From NCBI GenBank assembly GCA_001695595.3, contig MBPM02000116.1, positions 113,286-177,285 on the forward strand: 64,000 bases of DNA, in the 5' to 3' direction. Position 1 is the first letter of the stretch. Each line of letters opens with the position of its first letter. Positions 1 to 13,930 of this stretch are shown piece by piece. The DNA is from Plasmopara viticola (Eukaryota; Oomycota; Peronosporomycetes; Peronosporales; Peronosporaceae). A program made the position numbers and the translations under genes. The notes under the pieces were generated by a model. The model was not told where the DNA came from. It did not search any database and saw only the letters and a list, made by a program, of their open reading frames with translations.

Positions 1-3000
1 CTTAAAGAGCATTTATAAGAGCCAATTTTCTGTCGGCTACAAAAGTCAATGGAGACACCAAAAAATCCACGAATGCCTGCTTCAAATAGCGTGTTTGCCC
101 AAAGGTAGTCCTCGGCTCTTTCTCCAACAATGGTATGTAATAGAATGTGAAAGTTTGGTTTGTCGAGCTGACCCTCACCACATGCAAAAGAGGAAGTCCG
201 AAACGGTTTGCTTTGTAAGTGGAGCCCAACAGCCAGACTTTTCTAAATTTGCAGCCTATTTCTTTCGCTGGTCGAGAAACGATAAACAGATGCGTAAGTC
301 GCCGTTCGGCGTCAAATTGCGTATAGTATGGTGTACAAAGTCTTGCTTAATCAAGACCATCAATAAGTGCAGCAAGCGGTGTTCTAACACGTAACAAATG
401 CCTACGTTCCGCGTCGCGAATGTTGTATACATCCCGAGGTGGTATCGTGACGTTGCTTTCGCGCATTAGCGCGACATTACGTATAGGATCCAGACCCGGC
501 CGACAACAGTTTTTACTCATATGCCTGTATTAAAGACTTGTTGCCGCTCAACGAGATTAAGGGCCCGACCTTGCGGATGCACGGCAGCATCCACGAAAGA
601 CTAATGATTACGCTTAAGTTGGTTGGCCCCAACAACCTAGTAAACTAAATCTTCTTGCCCAACAACCTAGTAAACTAAATCTTCTTGTCCTCGCATTTCG
701 CGAATTATCATAATAGACTGACAGCCTATCCCGCGCCTTCCACGAATCCGTTTACGCTGATGCTGCGGGTTGGAAGCTGGAATCTCCGCACACAAGCATT
801 AAGGACATATGGCTTTGATTTCACCGTCTGACCGGTGTCCAACTCTTTTTTTTGCACGTAAATGTGAGCCCTTATTCTGCGATTGAAAGGTTACTGCCAA
901 GCGAGCCTCTTCCAACGACGCGTAAGTAGTATCAACGACGGGACGTTGACTCATAGTTAAAGGGATGGAAGAAAATAATAAAGTGAAAGTAGGCAACGTC
1001 TTTTCGCATTGCGATCCTACAGATAAATCAACTCAATGGTGTTTGATCCAGCCAATCAGAGATCATTAGCATTGCTGTATTAAGACGCGAGGGGGGGGGT
1101 AGCTAACGAAAAGGAGGGGGGGCTGATTAGCGACTCCCATATTGTTATGTGTTTGCAAACCTTCCTCGTATTCCAAATCAGCGATTTTTCTTCGTCATGG
1201 ATCAAATCAAAATAAAATACCTTACTATGCATAATGAGTATAAGTACCAGTGAGGCGCCAATTGATTATTCAGCGCTTTAACATTAAGGCTGCTTTATGT
1301 AATAACCCTTTGGTGAAGCGTTCATCAACAGCCAGCAAACGACTTAATGGATGAGATGTAATATCGGCGAACGTGATCTAAAGCCTATTATTTATTACGG
1401 GAAGTCAAGCTTTTGTGGTAAACGCTGGCTTCAATTAATTTTGAGCCTTAAAAAGTGCAGGACAAGCACCCTAGGGTGCATATAACCGTTTGCATACTAA
1501 TATAACTTTAAAGTTTTTGCCTCAATGGCAGAGGCAAATTACTCTGACGCGAAGGATACTGAACATGTGCTAATGACAAGTTATGATGAAAGCAAAAATC
1601 CAACATTGTACTGAAGAAATTAGCCGAAATTTTTTAAATGTATTGCACATGTCGATCCCCTAGAGACCAAAGATAGAGAGCGGTCGTTCAGCAGAAATCC
1701 CCACAATGTTCTGTACACCCTATTTATGGAAAGTGCTGTGGAATTTCGTCACAGCTGGTAGCACTTTGTAGCCAACCTTGCGTTAACTGTCCTCCCTGCA
1801 TCTATCGGACGCATAGCTCGCAAATTCAAAAGCACAATGGCGGCTGCACATGACGCCCTTCTTTTTTAGTGAAGGTAGAGCTCGCGACGGCGCTTGAACT
1901 CTGCAAGCAAAGTTTATAGCATAAGGGGAAGCTACCACAGGCGACGCTCGCGCTTTCTTATCAGGAAGCCCGCTCTAAAATTAGCCTTTGAAGTCTACTT
2001 ATCAAAAACTTTCTACATTAAACTCCAACCAAGAAACAATTAAGAGCAACTTTACGCCTGGTGAGCTTTATATTTTTCCAACGCTTACGTATTCTTGTCT
2101 GCGAGCGAGACAAGTGCCAACTTAATAGCTATGTCATATGTTCATAAAGCTGACGGCCTCAACTACTGGGGCGCCACTCTTAAACAAGGCACGCTGACCG
2201 TGCTCACGGACGGCCTAACAGCAGACTCACCTCGCTCTCTCTTCCATACAGTGGCCGCAACGAATAGAGAGGCTGTTTTATTTGCTCCCAAGAGAAGCAC
2301 AACCACAGATAACTTTCTGTCGCTCTTTTGAATTGCCATGATTAGCAGCTTACGAATTTGCGAAACCCCAGAACGGTGTGAACATGAGCTTGCTGAATCA
2401 AAAACAGGTATGGCATATAAAATGTCGCAACTTTCGTCGCTTTGGCTGCAACAAGTAAGGGCACATATTTCGTGTGTTTCTTAAACGGGACCGACAAAGT
2501 TTGTCTTCGCGTAGCCCACGATCTCCGAAGAGTTGCTGATAAACGCCGCAGCTATAGTGCTAAGGAAACGTTGGGTATCAGGGCCCTACTGGATAGGAAA
2601 AAAATCTTCACCAGTTAAAACACACCATGACAGCTTGGCCCCTGGGAGCTTGACAGCTCTCGTACAGTAGTGGACTTCTGGGAGTACACGTACGTATACG
2701 AAAGTACAAAGACCCAATTTCAGCTTTAAAAGTCTCCTTCGTGTTAAAGAGCTATAAGCGCCGGTAACTGATAGCGTTGCGAAAGAATAGTCCGACCTTT
2801 GAGAGAGCAGTTGGAATTTGTCAGTTTCGGTTCAATTAAACGTCCGACACCTTCAAAGGAGATTATGGGATCCAAATATGTCCGGGAATATGATGTTTCG
2901 CTAGCGTAGACGTGACGACGTATTTGTTCTTCATTGATCAAGTTCCGCTGGCAGCATCAGCTACAAAAGATGCTACGATTTGCGCTAAAACGACGCTCAG

Positions 3001-6000
3001 GTCGGTAAAAAGCGCTACCACCTGCGGTAAACATATGTTTGCACCGGAAACATAGTATCACCAATAGTGGGCCACTAAATATCATGAGTGGACGACATAT
3101 ATCTTTAACATACAGTGGCAACACAGGTCCACAGATATTTGACGAATTTACACAAAAAGGAAGAATCTAACCTGAGCATGGATACGATGCAAAATCGATT
3201 CCTAAGTGTCACGCTTGGCTCCATGTTACTTTATCCACAGGGAAGATGGATGGCTCAATCAGTCGTTGTGCCACGGATGGCACTCTAATATTGAACACTA
3301 CCTGAGATAAGTTTTACTAAGTCTCACATACTTCTGAGCAACTATTTCTTTTGGCTGACTCAAATAAGCCGGAAATGCCTTATCCTAGATAGATAAACGA
3401 TACAAATCGATAATCTGACTAGAGATCTCGCTTATGCCTGATAGGTAGCGCATACTGCGTTCTGGCTTAAGATTCTAGGATACTTCAGGGACTCGAAAAC
3501 AATTTGCAAGAATATTCTCAGGTATAGTGTCCAAATTTTTCACCAAATTGAGAAATGAAGCACAAAGTAGAGTAGACGTTACTGCAATGAGAATAGACAA
3601 ACCCGCTTAGCGTCGCTTGTGAAGCATTCGCGTATACGATTGAGTGCACATTTCTTCGACTTGATATGGACAAATGTGAATGAGTCAATTTGCTCTAACG
3701 CAGGCAGCTTTAGAAGCCGAACAGAGGTGTTTTGCTTATGCCAAAGTTAAGCGCTTAAGTATTTGATAGCGATACCAGTTGCACCGTAAGGAGTGGGATA
3801 ATGATCTGCTTCATTACAAGCACAAGGTTGTTACATGATGCTTCAAACAGCGGTGAGGTGTCCTCAAAATATTGGTGGCACCACATCCACAAGCAAGATG
3901 CAAAGTTTGTGAGGATATAAGGCAGAAATTTAGATCCGCGGCTAATACATCAACTCTGTCGAAAGGACTGTTATCACCAGTCGACTGCTGGAAGCTCACA
4001 AGCGAGTCGGCTTTGACTTTGGATTGCTGGAGGACACTGGCAGCCCGCGCATCGAAATGCTCGTGCTCCCACTTCAGCAGGGCTATTGTAGCTATTACTC
4101 AGTGGAAGCGGGAGAGTATGTCGACATTACTTAACATTGAGAAACTATATCAGTCATTCCCCCTGTGGGGCTAAAGCTATACGACTATTTTTTGGCACAG
4201 TATTCTCTACTTGAATACAATAATAAGGTACTGCTTTTTTTATCCTTCAGTACTAAGTATTGCCTTCATAATGAAAGTTGACAAGGCGTATGCCAGATGA
4301 AGTAACAATATAACCAATGTGCGTGACTCACAAGAATACCTTTGACAAGGTTCGAGACCATATTTTGAGCCTGGGGCTCGTACACGCTCACCTCCATATG
4401 TCACCTTGACTTAAGTAGTACACTCTCAAGAGTGTATGTCATCACGGCGCTCATGCGAGGGACCCGTAACCTGATTGCGCTCCCCACGTACTCCACACCT
4501 GCTCTTTGCAGACCTTCGATACTGTACAATCTAAAACTTATAGTAATCGCCATGCGGTTCGAAAGGAAGATATGTAGTTACAGCGGAATCGTCGTGCTTA
4601 ATTTCAGATTTGCGGGCGAATTATTACTTTATGCCCGACGATTCGACTGCAATCACTCGAAAGGTATCAAGGGTGCTAATAGCATCGAAGCTACGATAAC
4701 AAGGATTGCCCAGCGAACGGTATAACTGTGCTCGTTTGGCGGCTCGAAAGAATGAAGAATTGTTGCCATCACTGCAAATTGCTCTTGTATCATAGAGCGT
4801 TGAATGCTGACAAATTTTGATAGAATCATCGGATTTAAAAGTACAATTAGCTGTTCTATCTCATCTCAATTTAAAGCCACTCGAGCAAAGTTGGCGTGCA
4901 ATATTAATGACCAGATAGCTCGGCTGAAGTTTATGTGTCGAAAGTTAACGGGTTATCGTTCTGTGATCTGTAGTGATCGCCAAGAATTTCAGGATGAGCT
5001 CTGCTTAGGGCACCAACACATCTTCAAAGTAGGATCTTAAATGTTCGCAAACTTTCTTGACCGACGACTGGCTGTCGCAACTCAGATGCCGGCAGAATCT
5101 AGCGCCAACGACCTCAGCTTTTTTTGCTAATATATGCACTGAAAGTCTCAGCTCTCAGATGTTTCGATGAATATCGAGCCTTAGGAACGTAGTCGTACTA
5201 CTCCGCAAGCAAGTCACTTGCCTCGCACCCCTCGAGACAGAGACAATTCTTGCCCAAAATGTTTAGCTCAGTTGCTGCATTTTTTTGGTTTGATTAATTA
5301 TGTTGCGCAGGTTGACCAACATAGAGTACTGGATGCTTTTCAAACGTTTGATGAAGTTCGCTAAGACTTCTTTGGCTATGAGATCTTACAGTCAGATCAA
5401 GCGGAATTTCGGCATCTGAAAAAGGCAGAATTTGATACTGCAAATACATTGGACATGTATTTTTAAATGCAGTTGGTATCAGACTCCAACGATGCTTTTA
5501 AAGCGGACGACAAGCCAATAGTTTGAGTCAAGGTCTGAAAGCTCGATTATTTTTTAGGCTTATTCAATTAGTTGTGTAGACTTTAAAGAAGCACAACGGG
5601 ATGTCTGTTGGACATTGTAATCAAAAGAAAAAACTCAACTCGTATGACTTAAATCTAAGGGGAGTGAAACAGAGGGTTGCACAAGTCCAGTATGTGTCAA
5701 ACTAATTGGATGGTACTACGATATTGTGTTGTACAAGTAACATGATGTTTTAAAGCCTAGCAGAATATACTACTTCGTAGTAGCTGACCGACGAGAAGTA
5801 CATAGTTCGAAGGTACATATGAACCTAGTTATTTCACATTTCGAAGCTCAAAAGATCTTAAAATTACAATAATAAACAATTAATAACTCTTGGAGTCACG
5901 CAGACAGAGATCTTCGACTCAGAAAACTACAGTATTGAACGAAGGCCATTGACCCTAATACACGCCACCACTGAGTAGAAAAGCTACTTCGATGGCACCA

Positions 6001-6787
6001 CTGTACCCATCGCTAAGCCAATAAAAAGTTATCGATATGGACAGTACACCGCTGACTCTTCATAAGTCGCAGAATTAGTGAGGCCTTCAACGTACACTGC
6101 ACTCCCGACTGCCGGGGCTCTCCGATAAAATATGGACTACTGAGGGCTTTGCCGTGTTTGCAAGTTGGCAGGATCGCTAACACCCATCAAATACTGTGAG
6201 TTTACCTTGGCGGGAGGTTGGACGGTATGTTGTGTAGCATTGAACATTTCTGATTAGAAAAATAAACACTTCTTACAACATTAGTGTCATGCGTAAGTAC
6301 GCTAATTTAAATTAATTTTAAAGCTTACAATGGCGAGTAGATCGTTGAAAAGCGAATATTTTACCAAGTCAAGATTAGCTCCAGATCGATTTTTCTAGTG
6401 AATGTTGTCTGTGCAAGCTCAGATCACTCCAAACCACCATTGTACGCCTTCCTGCGTACTTAAATAAGAGACGAAGTGCGTCGTATACAGATTCTGTGTG
6501 AGCCAAAAAATCATTTTTTGTGTTTGTCTTTTTATTCAGAAGCATGTACGTGGTGTAAGATGTCTGTTAAAGCGTTAACTGCCCCTACAACGACGGCTTT
6601 CTGTGAACTCCATGCACGATTTGTCGATTGTTAATAAGTAACTTAAAGCACGGTGCCTGTGTAAATGTTTATGATTTTAATTAGACGTTTTTTTTTAAAG
6701 TGTTTATCGTTTGTTTAAAAACTTTTAGAATTTCAGAGGATGCCATAAATAGCATCCTCCGAATCTCAATAGAAGTAATCTCCACAT
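1..6787. other. Gene-free stretch of decayed DNA
   Basis: I see no gene here. All reading frames are short (100 codons or fewer), none shows a recognisable domain, and strand and frame preference change at random. The only clear structures are a perfect 30 bp tandem duplication near 630-690 and two G-rich runs near 1090 and 1111. The base composition and short homopolymer runs resemble old, mutated transposon sequence, but I could not assign a family. Confidence 0.6.
628..687. repeat. Perfect 30 bp tandem duplication
   Basis: Two adjacent identical 30 bp units, 628-657 and 658-687, each starting cccaacaacctag. With two units only and no divergence, this looks like a recent local duplication. 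It lies in no gene and no function is apparent. Confidence 0.85.
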
Positions 6788-6796
6788 TTAACGTTT

Positions 6797-7122
6797 GTAT
6801 TGTATTGTACTACGTTATCGCGTTGCCAAGTTATGCACGTGCTAGGCTCTATGGCTAGTCCACGGCATAGAGTGGTGTCCGCATATGTCGGGTCTCGTTC
6901 GGCGGGCAGTGCAGCCAGCCCCGAGGCCGTGAGGGTCTTCCATTATTTTGTGTAGTTCTGACTTGGTAAGAGCCCAGGTGGCGCCCTAGTGCTGGAGACC
7001 GTCGCGTCGAGGGTGAGACTCGTTAGAGACCTGCAGATGCCCGAGAGCACCTGCCCGAAGCGCGCGAGCATTTAGCCCCCGCGCTTGGAAGGAGGGCGTC
7101 ACCCCAACCTTTTCCAAAAAAA
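6797..7122 (-). mobile_element. SINE-like / short LINE-tail retroposon, copy 1
   Basis: A ~325 bp GC-rich element on the minus strand, strongly similar to the copies at 18707-19025 and 22182-22508. In its own orientation it begins with ggaaaaggttggggtgacg and ends in a short run of the pentamer aatac. It is flanked by the direct repeat ttaacgttt (6788-6796 and 7123-7131), which fits a target-site duplication. The element codes for nothing obvious. I saw no convincing tRNA A/B box, so it may be a non-tRNA SINE or the 3' end of a LINE cut short on insertion. The copy number and flanking repeats support a retroposon; the class is inference. Confidence 0.75.
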
Positions 7123-7131
7123 TTAACGTTT

Positions 7132-10100
7132 ATGTTTGAGCGTTTAGCTACTGTCAATATTAACAAAACAAAAATTGTCTATGGGTTATATAGGTTTGCA
7201 TTATTATTGTCAGTTTATTACTTAATGCCTCAATATATAAACATCTGAATAAAACAAAAAATTCGGCGAGCTGCGAGCGTAAATCGAAGCAATCAGGCGC
7301 AAAGAGTTTGTAAGCAGTTTCTTGAGCTGGAAGGATCAAGCCAAAGCTCAACTCTACTTATCAGATTTTATGTGTGTTTGTTTCCATCAAACTAATTGGT
7401 CATTAAAATATGCGTCCTAAGTGGACGTTACCTATTTGTTTTTTCATTAAATGAATCACTTTCACTATAGAATATCTGACGTCTACGGTTCTTTTGCTTG
7501 GAATAGATCTTTCTCACGCATATCATTCTTTTTTAAAAGAATACATTATCAAATATAATTTTTAAATACTTCATGTGACAAAACCACACAACTGTTTTGA
7601 AACATCAAGACGTAGTAATGGCCAAAAATCAGCCCCTTCGAAGTTAATAATACACTGAAAAATATTTGAAAAATCCTTTTTGTTTTTAGGAGAGTTTGAA
7701 ATGAGGAGTGGCACATAAGCTCACCAAGCAATATACGTAGGATATAGCATTCGCTGCACACCGATGAAAGCACGACTAGCATCAAGCCAAGGTAGAGCGA
7801 CCGAAATCTAAATCTGTGTGAGCTGACCATTGAGCGATGCTTGTAAGACGTAGCACTCGATGTTTACCACAATCAGCATGAATTAAGGCACAATGGACGA
7901 GACCCTATTGCTGCATGTCCTGATCACTGAGGTGTGGTTAACAAAGAAGTTATCTCAATATTCCGTAAAGGGCGTTATCGGCTTTCTGCCAAGGCATTGA
8001 AAGCGAGACCCTTTCAATGCATGATACATCGCACGTAATCAAATTGGGAAGAGAATGGCACTCACTACGTAAACGATATATGTTTGGCTGGAAGCCAAGC
8101 CATTGAGTGCACGCCCTGACGATGCACGTGAGGTCGCACGTTAACCACTGAGCAATAATCGTCGCGGACAGTACTTGCTAGATGGCGTGACATGGTCGGT
8201 GAGAAGTCGAGATATCTGGGAGGTGCCTTCTTTGTACGCAGGTAGTGGTACGCAACATACTCGTAGCCAGTGCTCGCCGTGTGTGTCAGACATAATTAAG
8301 TCGATCAAAGGTTAAGGCACGTGGGGCGCTGCTTTGTGATGTGCGTGAAATGGCTGATGTTCTTCTAATTCGGGACCATTTCGTGGGGTTCTTTGTCGTA
8401 CGTGAATGGAGATCCGGTACGTCGACGTACAATCGTGTCAACATCGATCCGACACAAAAATGTCTTACCACCACCGTCAGCCAAACAAAGGGATGACGAA
8501 GACGCGTGGCACTTATTGAACAGCTATCTCGTAATGAACGGGAATCTTTGAAGTAGGCATGTTGGGGGACGACAGTGACCGGCTTTAAATGAGATAGCGG
8601 CGCAAGATCAGCATAGAACAAACTTTGTCAATGGATGCCCTCTATGGATAAAATGAAACGTTCATGGCAATGTTTGGAGAGTCTTGAAAAGTTGACAGCA
8701 ATCTTTACTTATTTTAATGAAACATTACTTTCTGTCAATCCATTGGTATCCGTCAGCAAGTTTTCTTGATTACCGAGGACAAAAAAGGCGTGACCTCGAC
8801 GAAAGGAATAGTGTGACGCCAGACCTCTTGTGTGAAACAAAACAAAATTTGTCTGAAAGAGGAAGTCGTCGCATACTTCACCGTCGTATGCCTTTCTGTG
8901 CTAGAAAGCCAAACAAAAAACAGCACGACCTCTACTTGTACAATAAACTTTATGCGTCCACCATCTTGGCACAGTTGCTGATTCCGAAAAAAAATGTGAT
9001 ACAAAACAACATGGCAGATTGATTAATGTATTATTTAGTTGGCTTATCCGACATATATTGTCAGCCTCTCAATCTCTTGAGCTAAGGCCTGTTTAGCTAC
9101 TACCATATTATACATTATGGTAGTAGCTCAATATGTCTTCAGATCTTTTAAACGCGCCTGCAACAATATTTTGTCTGGTAACGCAATTGCTTAGACCTCA
9201 CAGGGCGCATACTATTATGGTCAGTTCAGTCCATAGCCGAGCAGGGCACGGGATTAGAAGCGTGAAGAAACCATTGTTCACCTGCAATAGGTGACAAAGC
9301 TAATGAGTTTGAAAAAGCATTACGCCATTGCAGATGCGTACATCCCATTGGTTAAGGGCGCAAATTGCACCGAAGTATTGAGGAGCTTACCAAATTTATT
9401 CGGAGGATTAAAAAGCGGGTTCGAGAAGCCTTAAACGGAGAAGCATTTGACAAAAATCTCTTACCGGCGCCTATCCTGGCTTTGCCGATTTCAAAACGAT
9501 AAATAAGTGTCGTCTACGACGCAACATATGTTGTCATTAAAATTGTACCACCGCAAATAGACATTGAAAAGCGATATCGGGTAAATGCCTAAAAACTCGG
9601 CAGCTCCAGACTACAGAGAAGAGCTAGTCTGCTTACAATAGAAATAATGCGAACAGTTAAGTGTGCTCTTGTCAGCTTCAGATTTTTTCTGCGCCGCTCG
9701 AGATCTTTACAAAACTTAGCTACCGTACCAAGCTAGAAGCAGGCCTAACCTTCAATACACAAGACTTGCTTTTTGAAAAGAATTCGACACGCGAGCAAGG
9801 GTCGGTAATGCGAACTATACTGATCATATAGCCGTGCCAATTCAGGGCACGTGCACTTTTGGTCGCGGCATCTCCAAGATCCAAGATCGAGTCATACCTT
9901 TTCATGTCAAGGCCAAAAAAAAACTGCATGTTTTAGAAATCCTCGAAATTTTCTGCCAGATCTATTTCAACTTGAGGAACGTCTATAGCCGCCAAATGAT
10001 CTTGGTCCCTAGGAGAAATCTGAATTAATTACGCCCGAGACAAACATGGAGGTAAAGAAAGATATGATATCTTTAAGCAGGTATACGCGACGACATTTTT

Positions 10101-13100
10101 GAAGCCTTCCTAAACGGGCTCCGCCAGCAGCATCGGCTGAATGATGGAACTACGCACGGTGATACACATGCTCACAATGATTGGTCCGATACTCTTTCTT
10201 CTTTTTGCAGTATAAAATTGAGTTGAAGTAGGAGAAAGATTAGCAAAGTGCTTCGGCTAATGCATAATTGCGTCTGCTGGACTCCTCACAATGACGACCT
10301 CGTCTATAATAAAGCTAATTTATGCTTTGTATTTATCAGATGACATGTATACAGCTCTGCTGTATGCTTCTGAGAGCGTCAAGCTAAAAGACTTGAACAA
10401 AAAGTGTCGTTTGAATTAAGCGCAAGGCAACATCGGCTTTCGGTGGATACCGGACCTATCATATCATGGTGACCCAACACGTGGTGAATATGTAAAAGAG
10501 TGTATCGCTTTTTAGGCGCACAATACATTGCTTGGTAGCCATGTCGGTCGAGAAAAAACGATAAGCACTCACAAAATGTGCACAAATGAGTTTTCACATA
10601 TGTGCTTACGTGTAGACTGTGCCAAAAGTAGAATCCTTGCCAAATACAACTGCACCATTGGCTTGTTTGTCTAGCCTGTCAAAAGACTTAGCAGACAGCG
10701 TATGTATCGCGATTAATTGAGCAAAGTGGTCTAAACCGGGTCGCTCGGACACGGTCAATGGTTTTAAAGCATCAGAGCTGTTCCTCAATCGTGTCTTTAA
10801 AAAAATTATAATTTCAAATCTAGTAAGGTTGGACCAACACCCCCACTTCCGTATCTCTCCTTGAAGGTTGATTCCAAGGGGCTTATCATCAGAGTCGAAA
10901 TATCCACAGTAAGCTATGTGATTTTCCACAGACCCGACGGTCAGACTGAATCTCAATGTTTAGCTTGTTTTTTATACTTTTTGCCTAGAATTTTTTTCTT
11001 TCCTGGTGTAAGTTGTACGCATCTAAAGACAGCGTGAGCACACTGTGTTGGTAAATGACGACTGGGTTGCTCAATAAGCACAATCGTAACGCCACGTCAT
11101 GAGAAATAAAGATTTATAATCCCGAGATTTCGTGGTCACGGCTCATAGCTTAACTCGAGTGAAGCAAATCAAATTTTTCATGGTACTCTGTATGCGTCAC
11201 CTACAGCCAGTATGGAGATAGGCACTGTCACCACTTAGTTCAGTTAAAGTTTTTCATGGGATCGGCTAACATCTTTCCCTATCCGAAATCGAGCGACCTA
11301 AACCAAATTTTTTGCGTCTTGAAATTTCACCACCTCGGACAAAACACACTACGTCCGTGAGACTAAATGCAATTGTTTAACTGATTGGGTCGAAGATGAC
11401 TTCCCTTTGATGTGTTTCGACTTTAAAATAACGACGCAAAAAACGTAAGTGCAGATATAGAGTCATTCATTTTTCGCGACTAAAAAACCGTGGCCCACAT
11501 ACAAATTGCATTCACCTTCTATTTCCTGATCGCAACAGCTTTCGGTCGGTCGGTCGTGTTAGAGTCAAATTGATGGCCCCCACGGGAATTTGAAGTAGAA
11601 AAACAGCAACTCTCCTTAAAAAAGCTGCTGACACCCATAAGAGCACTTTTCTTTTATCACGTATTTTACGTTGTAAAGCCGCTGATATTGACGGCCATGT
11701 AGTACGGCAGAAGGTTGCTTTCGTTCTGACCTTACGACTTCTACATGAGGAGTAGCAGTTCTGTGCGACCGAGTGTACGCTCTTGACTCTCGTTATCTGA
11801 CCGCCACTTACTCAAACGTCCTTCGACCTTTGAGGAAGAGATGGATTACCTTAGCAATATGGTTGACGAGCTTCCACAGTCAGATCGATCGCCTCGTGGC
11901 TCACTATAAGGTCTCCGAACCATATCGGGAAGTTGCTTGCCTTGGTTTTGAAAGGGCTTCGAGAAGGACTAACCGCGCAAAGTGCACAGCTCCATGGGTA
12001 CACGGTCCTACAGCTTCATCTAATACAAATGGATTTTATACGCCGCTGATTGGCAACCCAAACCTCACGTGAAAGCACAACCTAGTGCGAGGCGAGGCTT
12101 CGATAAGACGCTAAAAAGCCTCACCTTGAATATAAGGTTTGGAGTCCAGAGAATTGTTGTCACAATAGCGCGTCAAAATTGTCTTGGGAAGGCCGATGGC
12201 ACACCGAACCGAGTCTTTCAAAGCCATAAGAAGTCCGATAAAACATTATTTGAGTTTGCTCCAAAATACCGAATTTCCCTTTCAAAAAATAGATCTTGTA
12301 TCCAACTATGACTTAAACCCTCTTATACACAGACCGAAATGTTTTACTTCCACCTTAATCGATATATTTCTTTTGTTTATCTCGTGTGAATGCAATCGTA
12401 TCCCTTACCCTGGTGATCATATTTAATTGAATTTTTTCGACTTCTTTAATTTTTTTGTAAGAAAACTTGTCTCACATAACAAACCTAAGCAAAGAAAGAT
12501 GCGCTTGTCAGATGAAAGCTACTGAGTTCTTGTCTGAATACCAAAAACAATTCACAGGTTGTGTTTTTAGATATAGACACCTCACTTGGGAGAACCCCCC
12601 CCGCTTCGGACGAAGTAATCTTACATTAGCCTTGTTGGCACCAAGTGCTGCTTTGACTCATACGTCTGTATAATTACAAGGATTCAGTGTTTTCGTTATC
12701 TTTAAAAAAAAACTTGTTTAACATACTATTAGGGTTCCCGCTAAATAATAGACCAAGATACAAATTTGACCTCGTGCCAGGCACAAAATTATGTTAAGAG
12801 GCATCGGCCACTGCCGCGAGAGCAGTGTGAGCTCATTACTCCTTCTTTGCCAAAAAAGCAAAGATCAAAAGGATGCGGGACTTAAAATCTTAGCTTTCGC
12901 CACCGGCTTTTTGTTGTTAGAAGCGAACAAAATTGGCGACTGGTTTGTGTATACTAAAAGCAGAGTATTTTCGCGAAAATTCGATTTCGAGAAAAGAAAA
13001 GCTTTTAGCAGCATGTTTGAAAGCAAGCTATATAGTGAATTGGGTTTTATTAATATATAGTACAAAAGTTAAAATGATGTCGCAAAAACTTTTGAGGTTT

Positions 13101-13189
13101 CGTAGACCTTAGTCGCCGGTCACGCAACTGATTTTAGCCATTGAAGGCTTCACTTACATACTCGTATGGCATATTAACCCACACCCAGC
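7132..13189. other. Gene-free stretch of decayed DNA
   Basis: No supportable gene. The longest frames, for example 10606-10956 (-) and 8286-8621 (-), are 110-116 codons, resemble no family I recognise, and are what chance allows in this composition. A 13 bp perfect inverted repeat sits at 9095-9128. The region 11.7-13.1 kb lies just upstream of the gypsy remnant and may be its decayed gag/protease/RT part, but I cannot show it. Confidence 0.5.
9095..9128. repeat. 13 bp inverted repeat (hairpin)
   Basis: The arm agctactaccata at 9095-9107 pairs perfectly with 9116-9128 around an 8-base AT-rich loop. There is no gene nearby for it to terminate or regulate. It may be a MITE end or chance. Confidence 0.6.
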
Positions 13190-13930
13190 CGAAAGGAGAG
13201 CAATCGGCTCTGAACACTCGTTCAATTCACTTTAGACAAGTTTTCGAGATCATGACGACCAAACCTTATATGTTCAGATTGCAAGATGTCTTTGTGATGT
13301 AGAAAACTAAAGCTCTCGGCTGCTTTGTAATCCGCAATAAGAGTTCGGCAGACCCAGAAATAGTAAACATTGTCTTACCTTGGCCTAAGTCACGTTTCAA
13401 AGGGTCTAAGGAAGTGGGTGAGACTAGGCAAATAATTGCACAAGTACAGTGCTATGCGGACCTCGTAAAAACCTTGTCCGATCGAACAAACAAGAACATT
13501 TAGTGATTGTGGAGTTATCAACGAAATGTTGTTTAAATCATCAAAAAATTTATTCAGCAACTTTAGTTTTGGAATTGACGGACATTACAAGCTGTTAGGC
13601 GCCGTTTGCGATACATTTCAATTGCTTTTGGCTGTGTACTTTTTTTTTGTGAGAATGAATGCAAGTGAGCTATCCTACTTTAGAACAGCTGCTTAGCGGA
13701 ACGATCTAGTTCGTGACAAAGGGTTACTGGCCATGAAGTACGCTCTGATGAAGCTCTGAGTGCTTCTTGTATCCTCTAAGTCTTTTGTGGTCCGTACAGA
13801 TCATGCATATCAAAGATTGACTATAAAATATGACACTCGCGTTGAGATACAAGCCTATTAAATCCAATGTGCTCATCGATGCGCTTTCGCGCACGTCAAA
13901 TTGTAAGGTGGTCCCTATAAGCAAGTCTGG
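13190..13930 (+). mobile_element. Ty3/gypsy retrotransposon remnant (RT end and RNase H)
   Basis: Protein remnants in shifting plus-strand frames match the order found in oomycete gypsy elements. Near 13230-13260 there is R-Q-V-F-E-I-M, the RT palm-to-thumb region. Near 13303-13362 comes K-A-L-G-C-F-V-I-R-N-K-S-S-A-D-P-E, and then a W-P linker. Near 13724 starts L-L-A-M-K-Y-A-L (the RNase H E-L-L-A region), followed by V-R-T-D-H-A near 13790 and Y-K-P-x-K-x-N-V-L-x-D-A-L-S-R at 13848-13892, the typical C-terminus of gypsy RNase H. Several stops and frameshifts make it non-functional. No LTRs were found, and the integrase that should follow is not recognisable. Confidence 0.65.

Noticed and set aside
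1089..1122. G-rich runs as a possible G-quadruplex
   Set aside because: Only two long runs, 9 and 7 G, with an uneven spacer; nothing nearby for it to regulate.
10606..10956. 116-codon minus-strand frame as a gene
   Set aside because: No domain, no neighbours, ordinary length for chance in 19 kb of this composition; I left it uncalled.
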